Part shown: piece by piece, positions 55,238-64,000 of the stretch
Layout: the number at the start of each line of letters is the position of its first letter
Position numbering within the stretch: position 1 is the first letter of the stretch
Origin: Pyrenopolyporus hunteri
Lineage: Eukaryota; Ascomycota; Sordariomycetes; Xylariales; Hypoxylaceae
DNA: 64,000 bases
Direction of reading: 5' to 3'
Assembly: GCA_902806595.1 (NCBI GenBank)
Contig: CADCXC010000011.1
Location: 1,426,001 to 1,490,000, forward strand
Position numbers and translations under genes: made by a program
Notes under the pieces: generated by a model
Told to the model about the DNA's origin: nothing
Database searches by the model: none
The model's input: only the letters and a program-made list of their open reading frames with translations

Positions 55238-57871
55238 ATGGCGTCTCACTCCTCTCTCGTTTTATTCACTTATACAATCTGGATCTTCGTATTCCTAGGA
55301 GATGTAACGGCGAGGGGCTGCTGGCGGGACACAAAATGTACCTGGCCTCGGAAATCAGCGTTCCCCGGTGAATGGGAATCGAATATCTTCGCCCCCTCAA
55401 CACGTATTGTCACGCCCAAAGCTGTTTTCGTCTTAGATACCGGGGAAAGCTATAGGATAGACTCCGTGTCAGTGGCCAGTTCCCAGCCAGGCGTCTATTA
55501 CGACTTCGGCCTTGAAGTGGGAGGAGTCGTTACTATCCAATACTCCGTACAGTCGACCGAAAGCGGGGGCGCTCTCGGTCTCGCTTTTACGGAATCCAAG
55601 CTTTGGCTTGGCCCGGTCTCAGACACAAGCAGCCAGATATCCGACAACCGTGACGGCGCCCTCTATGCTAATTTCTCCTCGGTCGGGAACCACACCTATG
55701 TCATGCCGGTTGAGCAGCTCCGTGGAGGCTTTCGGTATATGACCTTGTTTCTCGAGGGAGATAATTCTTTCGTCACGGTCTCCAACGTCAGCTTGGAAAT
55801 TTCTTTCCAACCAACTTGGTCGAACCTTCGGGCCTATCAGGGATATTTCCACAGCAGCGACGATCTCCTTAATAAAATATGGTATAGCGGTGCATATGTG
55901 AGTGTGCTTTGATGTATATTCGCATTCATGTTATTCCATGTGGTCTCACCCCCCTCAGCTATAAATTTAGGGAGCACATTCCGTGGCACATAGTTCATAT
56001 TCTAAACTTCGCAGGTACCGCACATCAATCACTAACTTAACTTGTCGTAGACTTTACAAACAAACGCCCTTCACCCTTTAACGGGGAGAGCTTGGCCTCC
56101 TCCGGATAGCCAATGGCTGAACAACGGTGATATAGGTGTAGGCGACACAATCAACACCGACGGCGCAAAGCGGGATAGAACTGTCTGGCCCGGCGACATG
56201 GGCGTTGCAATTTCGGCTTCATTCTACAGCACAGGCGATATCGAGTCAGTTTCCCAGAAGCACATTATGTTTGGAGGTTCCTCTGCTCACTTTCCCTAGG
56301 AGCGTGAGAAACTCGCTAGCAACATTATATAATATTCAGGTCAGTGCTTCTGTTTATGAGCTGCTCACCCATGCAGGCTCCCCTGTTGACAGATTTTGTC
56401 TAACTCGTGTATAGGCGAGAAACGGCCTGTTCCCCTTTTCCGGCCCACCACTTCTTGCCACAGATAGTGATACGTACCATATGTAAGACGTTACGCGCAT
56501 TAAACCCTCTCCTTCTGTCATTCCGCGGATCCCTTACACTAAGATACCTCGTATTGTTAGGTGGACAATGATCGGGACGTACAACTATGTCCTCTACTCT
56601 GGAGATGTGGGTTTCATCCGAGAGCACTGGCTTAAATACCTCGCTGGGATGAATTTCCTTACTAGGCAGTTCGATTTGTCTCTGGGTCTCCTCAATATCT
56701 CGGGCTATACGAACGACTGGGGTCGCTACTACGTCGATGACACGCAGGCCTCAGCGCAAATGTTGTATTATCGCACACTAGTAACTGGTTCCGAACTGGC
56801 TACCTGGGTTGGCGATAGGACCGGGGCGAACTCGAAATGGCTAAAAGCCGCCGCAAAACTTAAGGGGGTCATAAATGCGCGCCTCTGGGACGAGAAGTTA
56901 GGCGCATTTTACGACAGCCTCGAGTCACGCGAGGACAACACTGGCTTATATCCTCAAGACGGCAATGCCTTGGCGTTGTTTTTCGGTGTGGTGAATGCCA
57001 CGTCGGATCAAGCGCAGCATATATCCTCGTCCCTGACGAAGAACTGGACCCCGATCGGAGCGGAGAGCCCTGAGTTGGCTGGCGAGGTCTCGACGTTTAT
57101 CTCTTCGTTCGAAATCCAGGCGCATCTATTGGCGGGACAGGCGCAACGTGCTCTCGACTTGATTCGTACAAGCTGGGGTTGGTACCTGAACAATGAGAAT
57201 GGCACGCAATCTACTATGGTGGAGGGTTACTTGACCGATGGAAGCTTCGGCTATCGACATGATGCCGGATATGGAGAAGATTATTCGTACACTTCTCATT
57301 CCCGTAAGTATTTTTCAGGGCTGTTTACTGGTCATTACTATCCCTTCGCTCGCAGCGTTGAGCCATCTACTTAAGTGCCGTTGATGAAAAAAAGCAATAA
57401 TTCATTAAATTGACCCTACTAGTTGGGGTCACTTGCTCCTGAGGCCTCCTATGGGCGTTTAGACTGACGTGGATTATTCTAGATGGATGGGCCACAGGGC
57501 CGGTCACAGCCTTGACGGAACATATCCTGGGCCTCAGTATCACCGGCCTAGCTGGTTCGACTTGGCGAATCGCGCCCCAGTTCGGGGACCTTAGACACGC
57601 GCAGGGAGGGTTCACGACGATCCTGGGGAAATACTCGGCGAGCTGGGCCCTTATCGGTGACAGCAGCTACATAATAGAGTATAGCGTGCCGCGGGGTACC
57701 TCCGGGGTGTTGGTGCTCCCGATTCCCAACGAGAAGAGCGAGGGATACGAGGTGAAGGTGGATGGAAAGAAAATAACAGTAGATCTTGGCAAGCCGGCCG
57801 AGACCAAGGGCTACGGACAGCTATTCATTACTGAAGGGACGGGCGGACAGCATCGCATCGAGGTCGGTTAG
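55238..57871 (+). CDS. Secreted GH78-like six-hairpin glycosidase (alpha-L-rhamnosidase family)
   Basis: Six exons join in phase: 55238-55897, 56051-56244, 56300-56339, 56415-56482, 56561-57303 and 57483-57871, about 697 residues. MASHSSLVLFTYTIWIFVFLGDVTA is a signal peptide. An N-terminal beta-rich part (WRDTKCTWPRKSAFPGEWES ...) precedes the (alpha/alpha)6 barrel with AKRDRTVWPGDMG, ISASFYSTGDIESVRNSL, DTYHMWTMIGTYNYVLYSGD, YTNDWGRY and TSHSHGWATGPVTAL. A C-terminal beta domain follows (GKYSASWALIGDSSYIIEYSVP). These features match fungal proteins annotated as alpha-L-rhamnosidases. The canonical bacterial GH78 acid sits in a D-E-R-x-G-W-x-G-D motif; here the equivalent reads R-D-R-T-V-W-P-G-D, so activity and substrate are open. 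Exon 3 is only 40 nt. CreA-like sites upstream suggest sugar-regulated expression. Confidence 0.85.
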
Positions 57872-58646
57872 GCGGTCTCTCCGAAAGCATGTTGGTTCGA
57901 TTGATGCTACTTTGGAGATGTGATCGTTGTGTTGTAGGCAGAAGCGCTTATGAAACCTCTCCTGCAGGATACCCAATTGACGCCATGCCCTGCTATGTAT
58001 AGAAGGATTGTGACTCAAGGTCGCACCGAAAGAGACCTACGCGCCAATTATGAAGCGATATTCGACAGATTGAGATGTGCTATCCCGAATGTATGACTCA
58101 TTGAATCTACTCGAGATATCTATTACATTATGCCCTCTCGAGTAAATGAGAAATGTGATAAAGGCATGCTCTCGGGCTATTTTTTTGGTGGTGTCCGGGG
58201 TGGTTTCTACCTCACTATCGCCGATAAGTCTAGGTGTATAAAGTGGAATAGCATATGCGCGTAAGCAATCCACTAGATCACCTGACCGCGACGCCTTCTC
58301 GCGTTAATTGCAATGCGCCAAAACGCGTCGAACCATTTCTAGAAAACAGTCCCCGTCCCGCCTTTTTTTTCTACCTGCTGGTGTGATCCGATCTGATGTC
58401 AATTATCAATTCCGCTCAGTCTTCTAACTCCGTTACTCCAAATAGGCACCTCCTCCCGTTCTCCCCTTAGTAATTTCTATACGCGCGCTGATGCGAACTC
58501 CTCTTTCTACTGCTCAACTTCCTTCTTTTTCTTTCCCCTCCCTCCGCAAACCCAGCGTACTAGATCCTTGAAAGTGGAATGAATTATACCCACCGCCACC
58601 ACCAATAAACTAAACCGCGTTTTCATATTCCTTTAATTCCCGAACA
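57872..58646. other. Intergenic, upstream of the BRCT gene
   Basis: Between two same-strand genes. The last 250 bp are pyrimidine-rich, as in many fungal promoters. No further feature. Confidence 0.5.
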
Positions 58647-61413
58647 ATGGCGGAGCAAGACCAAGAAGAGGCGCCTCCGCTCTTCAGCCATTGCACGTTC
58701 GGATTCGTCCCAAGCAAGGACTTGGGCGAGGAACTGATCAGCGAGGTATGTCCTAGTCGACACTAGCTTTCTATAGAAATCGCGTATTTTGCTCACCCAA
58801 TATATTAAAGCTTGCTCGAAGCATCGGCGACTATGGTGGCGAAGTCCTACCGGTGGAATCCGGTGAACCACTACCGCTTAACCAGGTCACCCACATTATC
58901 GCGAACACCATCGAATTCCCCCAGTACGCCGACGCAACCGCGGCGATGATCCCCGTCGTCAAGTCGAAGTGGATTACCGCGTCCTTGGCCAAGGGGAGGC
59001 TGGCCCAGATACGGCCCTTCACGCCCGATCCTCGGATGATCTTCTCCGACGTGGTGCTGGCATGCGCCGATATCCCGCCTACCGATAAAGAGGCCATTAT
59101 TGGCGCCACGTTGGCCCTAGGTGGAATGGACTCGGGGAACGTTACGAAGCTCACAACCCATATCTGCGCACTCTCTATGGACCATCCAAAGTGCCAAATG
59201 GTCGTGCAGAAGAGGTTGAAGTGCAAGATCGTGCTTCCTCATTGGTAAGCATACGTTATAGGCTATAAACATATGCTATATCTAACCTATTCAAGGTTCG
59301 ATGATTGTTTCAAACTTGGAAAGCGAATCGACGAGGGCCCGTATCTTTTACCCGATCCTGAGTATCTGCGAGCAAACCCGGAGGACTCGATTGATGTGCC
59401 ATCTAGCCAACATCTGCAAGGTGCCACATCCGCCCGACCAGATTATTTGCCCGAACCCCCGGAGGGTTCCGTAGGGGGCCGGCCGACTCTTACTGTATTC
59501 AAAGGCAAGAAGGTTATGCTCTCGGGGGATTTGTCGATTAGGGATCGGCTCAGAGAGATCATCTTGGTGCTGATTAAAAATGGCGGGGGCGAGATGACGG
59601 AAGACGTCGACGCTTGCGATTGGTTCATCTGCCAGTATCGGGATGGAGAACAATATATACGCGCTTCGCAAGCGGGGAAGGTAGTTGGAAACTTATCGTG
59701 GCTATATTTCATCATTACTCGCAACGAGTGGGCGAATCCTCTACATCGTCTTCTTCACTATCCCATTCCACGCGATGGTATTCCGGGATTCAAAGACAGA
59801 CGGATTACCGTGTCGAACTACGGGGGCGAAGCCCGTATATACCTGGAGAATCTGATTACTGCCGCTGGCGCGACGTTTACCAAGACGATGAAATCTGACA
59901 ACACCAATCTGATCACTGCCCGGGACTTTGGTGAGAAATGCGAGGCTGCTCGGGACTGGGAAATCGAAATGACCAACCACCTCTGGATCGAAGAGAGTTA
60001 CGCGAAATGCAGGATCCAGAGCGTAACGGTATCTAAATACACTCATTACCCACCTCGGACGAATCTTGGGGAGGTGATCGGCAATACACATTTTGATAAA
60101 AAGCAACTGCGAGATCTATACTACCCTGGTGGTACAGATAAACTCTCCCCGTCAACCAAGCGGAAACGCAAAGTGTTGGAGATGGCCGATGAGAATTCGT
60201 TTTCGGAGGGTTCAGCCGAGGGTGTTGCGATCGGCCGCCAAGCTCACAAGGAGTTTGATGTTATGAAGGACACCGATGCTGAATACGCCCAGAAGACCAC
60301 CGAAGTCTTTGGAGTACCAGCGCCGCGAAAACGTCGCGAATCGAACCAGTTCACGACCCCGGCTAAGAGTCGCCACGTTCGGGCTGGTAAAGAGAACGAG
60401 ACCCCTTCCACGGTCTCCTCGAGTCGAAGCGCAAAGGACAAGGCATTAAGCAGGTTATCGGTCCTCGCACCGGATATCGCTCTGTACGAGAAAGAAAAGA
60501 AACGAGGACTTAAGGACGGCCACGGCCCTTGGGGAGGCAAGCGAGCAGCCGATTTTATCGACAGGGAACATCTTAACCGCCGTAGTGTTTCGAGTCCGGT
60601 TACGGCGGCCGAAGAGAAACAGGTGAAGGCGGACAAGCGTCCCGCGAAGAAAGCTAGACCAACACTCCCCGAGGTTAATATGCGTGTGGTGCTCACCGGG
60701 TTTCAGCGATGGGTTAATGAGAAGCATCGTGAGGATGCGGACAGGGTATGTTAAGAGCCCGCTTAAACCTTGAATTTAACTAACGATTTCGGTAGAAAAA
60801 GCTGCGCGACCTTGGCATTGCTGTCGTAACGGACGGCCAACCGTGCGATTACCTCGTGGCTCCACACTTGGTGCGGACAGTGAAGTTTCTCCGCAATCTG
60901 TCCAAGGGAGCAACCATCGTATCGTCAGATTGGATTGAACAATGCCTGGACACCAGGGAGCTCCTAGATCCTCAGGAGTTTATCCTTAAGGATAAGGAGA
61001 ACGAGAAGAAGTTCGGCATCAAGCTGGAGACTTCGGTTCGCAGGGCCCGCGAGAACAAGGGCAAGCTCTTATGGAATGTTCCCATCTACTGCACAGCCAG
61101 TATAAAGAACGGCCCCCAGGGATACCAAGCCGTTGCCGAGGCCAACGGCGCCATCTTCATGATGTACGGCGCGAGGAGCGGCTCGACTATAAGGCCGACT
61201 AATCCAGAAGAAGACGAAGGCGGCCCGGATCCGGTGTACCTGCTGAGTGGCACGAGCCCGGATGAGAAGAAGCTGTGGAAGAAGTTCGAGGATATGGCAA
61301 GGAAAGGCAACATGGAGCCGCGCATCGTCGCCGCGGACTGGTTGCTGGACGTAGTCATGAACCAGGAAGTAAGCTTCGACGAGAAGTACCTAGTCGCCAA
61401 TTTCTTCGACTGA
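58647..61413 (+). CDS. rtt107: Multi-BRCT DNA-damage response protein, Rtt107/Brc1 family
   Basis: Four exons (58647-58745, 58811-59244, 59296-60745, 60796-61413) give 866 residues. The N-terminus MAEQDQEEAPPLFSHCTFGF starts the first BRCT domain. N-terminal BRCT repeats extend to about residue 430, including VTHIIANTIEFPQYADA, GKKVMLSGDLSIRDRLREII and ITAAGATFTKTM. A disordered basic linker (KRKRKVLEM, PRKRRES) carries possible nuclear signals. A final BRCT pair occupies residues 645-866 (MRVVLTGFQRWV ... CDYLVAPHLVRTVKFLRNLS ... SSDWIEQCLDT). In yeasts, the C-terminal pair of Rtt107/Brc1 binds phosphorylated H2A near damaged forks, and the N-terminal repeats recruit repair factors; the same is inferred. 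All introns are 50-65 nt and phases close. Confidence 0.9.
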
Positions 61414-61731
61414 GGCTAGGCCTTGCACGCTTTTCTGTCCCTGCGATCCCATTGTTTTTCTTTCCCTGCGTTTTTAATGCCCGCATCATGAGTTTTGCCG
61501 CATAGCTTCGGGGTTGGGATGGGGATGATGGCGTCTGGAGCGATTCTGCATTGTTATCTTTGTTTTTCTGCCGTTTCGAGGTTTGCTGCGATCTGCCGCG
61601 CTGTCTTGTGCGACGGCAATCGGGTACCGGTAGATACCTACCTCCTGGGTAGGTGGGCTCGGCCATCGGGTTCTTGTACGTATTATGAGAAAAGATATTC
61701 GGAAGAAGGAAGTAAAAGAAGTAATTCCCCC
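61414..61731. other. Intergenic, convergent 3' ends
   Basis: A short spacer between the BRCT gene (+) and VPS25 (-). It contains TACCTACC and GGTAGGT near 61636-61655. No gene is visible. Confidence 0.5.
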
Positions 61732-62476
61732 TCAGAAGAACTTAACACCCTGCTGGTCTTCCTGTCCGAATATTTGTGCTTTGCCGCGCTTGACCAGGAC
61801 GTGGAGCGCTTTCTGGAGTAGTTCCGGGTCGAGGCCGTAGAATTCTGTGCGATGCGTGTTAGTATATTCCCATTTCTACCCAGCTTCTTTCTCTTTCTCT
61901 TTCCTTATCATCCTACCCCCTCAACACCACCAAAGAAAACAAAAAATTCAACTCACCAGTCCCCCTCGTCGCCTCCCCCTCCGTCAACTCATACAGCGTC
62001 AGCACCGCGCCCTTCTGCGCCGTATCCTCCACCCACCCCTCCACCATCCCCGCCCACTCCTCCGGCGTCCGCCAGTACACCCAGTACACGTCCGCCCCTC
62101 CCCCTTCCTTGTCCCTGCTATCCGGCCCCCCTCCGCCCACGGCCTCCGCCCGCCCCTCCTTCCTCATGTACTCCAGCACCTCCCGCGCGTCCGCTAGGCG
62201 CAGCGCCCGGCCCAGCTTCCGGTTCCGGAATAGCTCCTCGTGCGCGCTGCCCTCGTACGAGAGGCTTAGCCGGTAGAGCCGGTGGTGCCGGCAGTAGGAT
62301 AGGATTAGCGAGGACCATTTCTCGAGCTGGCTGTGGTGCGTGGTGAGGTTGGTTTGTCGCGTGAAGAACGGCGGGAAGTGGTACTCGCGCGGGAATTCGA
62401 AGGGCGGAGCGTCGGTTGCGGTTGTTGTGGTGGTGGTGGCGCCGCTGGGGCCGGCGGGGGTTGGGGTCGAGGACAT
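61732..62476 (-). CDS. VPS25: VPS25, ESCRT-II subunit
   Basis: Two exons (62476-61957, 61844-61732) give 210 residues. The 112-nt intron has GTGAGT, an ATACTAACAC branch site and GCACAG. A Thr-rich lead (residues 1-22) precedes FEFPREYHFPPFFTRQTNLTT, the PPXF-type start of VPS25. The first winged helix (QLEKWSSLILSYCRHHRLYR, LFRNRKLGRAL), the second (VYWVYWRTPEEWAGMVEGWV ... GAVLTLYELTEGE) and the ending VLVKRGKAQIFGQEDQQGVK-FF all match the family. ESCRT-II links ESCRT-I to ESCRT-III when membrane proteins are sorted into multivesicular bodies. An insert of about 15 residues (GRAEAVGGGGPDSRDKEGGG) separates the two winged helices. Confidence 0.94.
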
Positions 62477-63200
62477 TGCGTTGGAGTTGGTGGGTTGAAG
62501 TGGTTGAGGTATCGACTACTATAGATCGTAAATCGGCATGCGGTGGCTATCTTCCCTGTTGGTTGGTATGTATACTATAGTATGTGAGGATGTTGAAGTA
62601 TGTAGTATGGCCGAGTTTGGTGGGGCTACGAAGTCGAGGGTAAGCTCCCCTGAGCTCGACCCGCCTAGGAACCCCGCTAGGTTATCGATAGCGATGATAT
62701 TCACATGCGAGATGAGCTACCTACTACCGGGAGTATTAGTAAGCTATTACGTAGGTAGGTACGCACTCCTTGAAGTGGGAGGAGGGCATTTCGCTCATCT
62801 TGTCTGCTATAGTATGTTAGATAATCTGATAAATCTTAACCATACTTTCGCATGGCCTCATCTTGCTCGGAGTCTTACTATGTTTTAGCGCCGCTGGTTA
62901 GGTAGGTACCTAACTTAAGCTAGAGTTCGACATCAGTAGAGCTCGGCTCTACACTCATCAGCTTCCGTTGAGAACTACCGGATAGAATCATAATATAAGC
63001 CAGTTGTTATTCGGATATTAACAGTCGCGCTATAAAATTTACTCGTAAGAACGTACACCGAGCATACCCAACCAACCTTTAAGAGTCTACCTCCCTGCAT
63101 CATCATTACGGTCATTCACTGCGGCCTAACCGAACGCCATACATATCAAGTCGTGAGAAACCCAAACGCGGCAACGCGACACCACGGCCCGTCTGCCAAA
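62477..63200. other. Intergenic, upstream of VPS25
   Basis: Between VPS25 (start) and NDC80 (end), both minus strand. GTAGGTAGGTAC occurs at 62751-62762 and GGTAGGTACC near 62899. No gene is supported. Confidence 0.5.
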
Positions 63201-64000
63201 TCAAATATCAACGCTCTGGGTATCATCCTGCATGTCGTCGCTGCCGAGCTCCTTCTCGAGCTCGTCGGCCACGAAACCCTCGTATTCCTCCAGGTTCCTC
63301 TGGATGTGCATCTTGAACTTGATGATGTCGTTCAGCATCCTCTCGATTTCCGTGTGGAGCTCCTCGCGGAGCGTGGCCCCTTGGAGTTTAAGTTGTTCGT
63401 ACCTGGCTCGCTGTTAGTACGTTTTTCATGGATAGCATGGCTTTGGATCAATAGGGGAAATACGTACTCGATATTTGTGTTCATCTCCCTCTGCTCCATT
63501 AGCTGTACCGATTCGGTCAGCTGGGCCCTCATCTTAGCCAACTCCTTCTCCATCTTCTCGATCTGCGCATCTGAAGCCAGCTTATGCGTCGTGGTAACCT
63601 GACAATTGTTAGTGTGCAATTCGCAGGAATGTAGAAAACGGTGGTTTCGATATCATACCTCTTTCGTCTTCTCGTACTCTTCCTCCGCAGCCATGACTTT
63701 GTGTTCCAAGGCCTCAACCTCGTTTCGTTTGTCCTCGATCGCCTCCTTAATGCCATCAAGCAAATCGTGGTCTTTCATCATGGCGTCCATGGCCGCGGCC
63801 CGTCGCTCGGATATTTCCTTCCGTAGAGATAGGAAGTTGTTCTTAACAAGTCCGCGCAAGTCCAAGTTAAGGATGTGTGCTGGCTGGTAGCCGGTGACGG
63901 GGTCTGCGAGGAGGCGTTCGCTGCCCCCTCCGGCCGAGTATGAGCCTTTCATGATAGAACCTGTAAAATCGGACTCGTTGACGGTTACTGCTAGCTCGTA
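63201..64000 (-). CDS. NDC80: NDC80 kinetochore protein, C-terminal part (cut by window edge)
   Basis: Three exons are visible: from the right edge to 63659, then 63598-63468 and 63402-63201. The phase is zero at the edge, and the 5' part lies beyond 64000. The readable 224 residues begin YELAVTVNESDFTGSIMKGS and include DPVTGYQPAHILNLDLRG, NNFLSLRKEISERRAAAMD, long coiled-coil heptads (KMEKELAKMRAQLTESVQLM) and REELHTEIERMLNDIIKFKI, ending DDMQDDTQSVDI. This is the C-terminal coiled coil and globular end that binds Spc24/Spc25 in the Ndc80 complex, which couples kinetochores to microtubules. Introns are 59 and 65 nt with GTATGA/GTACGT donors. Confidence 0.93.

Noticed and set aside
1..64000. 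tRNA, rRNA or other structured RNA genes
   Set aside because: I looked for T-loop and cloverleaf-like signatures between genes and found none convincing. A covariance-model scan would be needed to be sure.

Overview
The window is nuclear DNA of a filamentous ascomycete (Pezizomycotina, most likely Sordariomycetes). Four things point that way. Introns are short (about 50-110 nt) with GT...AG ends and CTAAC/CTGAC branch sites. There is a VIVID-type LOV photoreceptor. NOT4 has the very long form of filamentous fungi. A transposon copy near 45 kb has been reduced to almost pure A/T in the manner of RIP (repeat-induced point mutation). Gene models were built by joining open frames at splice sites that keep phase; where neighbouring protein sequence is familiar, the joins restore known family motifs.

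Layout. 0.4-4.0 kb (+): a nine-exon ankyrin/CorA-like membrane protein. 5.4-6.2 kb (-): vvd, a blue-light receptor, followed by 3.8 kb of upstream DNA with candidate light-response elements. 10.0-15.7 kb (-): NOT4, the RING ubiquitin ligase of CCR4-NOT. 17.1-18.0 kb (+): the 30-kDa (NDUFS3-type) subunit of complex I. 18.3-18.7 kb (-) and 20.0-20.7 kb (+): two small spliced genes of unknown function. 21.2-23.5 kb (-): a mostly disordered protein with an ASCH/PUA-like domain. 24.9-26.2 kb (+): an alpha/beta hydrolase. 27.4-33.3 kb (-): UFD4, a HECT ubiquitin ligase. 36.0-37.4 kb (-): branched-chain keto acid dehydrogenase E1 alpha. 38.4-38.7 kb (+): an 87-aa membrane protein. 39.1-40.2 kb (+): COQ5. 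41.2-43.9 kb (-): a DUF2433/metallophosphoesterase-like protein with an RGG tail. 44.7-46.3 kb: a Tc1/mariner relic destroyed by RIP. 48.7-51.7 kb (-): a Zds1 homologue. 55.2-57.9 kb (+): a secreted GH78-like glycosidase. 58.6-61.4 kb (+): a multi-BRCT protein of the Rtt107/Brc1 family. 61.7-62.5 kb (-): VPS25 of ESCRT-II. 63.2 kb to the right edge (-): the C-terminal part of NDC80.

Most genes are ordinary housekeeping genes in single transcription units. There is no operon, biosynthetic cluster or phage-like island. Functions fall into protein turnover (NOT4, UFD4, VPS25), mitochondrial metabolism (complex I, BCKDH, COQ5), mitosis and DNA repair (Zds1, Rtt107/Brc1, NDC80), light sensing (vvd) and extracellular sugar use (GH78-like).

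The intergenic DNA is the less ordinary part. An exact 10-bp palindrome, TACCTAGGTA, recurs at least 13 times, always between genes, together with GGTA/TACC runs. The transposon relic keeps its terminal inverted repeats and TA target duplication while its interior is saturated with mutations. I did not find a convincing new multi-gene system. The best leads are the palindrome family, the vvd upstream GATCG array, the two small spliced orphan genes, and several gene structures that naive ORF calling gets wrong (stopless introns in UFD4, a 6-nt first coding exon in Zds1, a 642-nt intron in NOT4).
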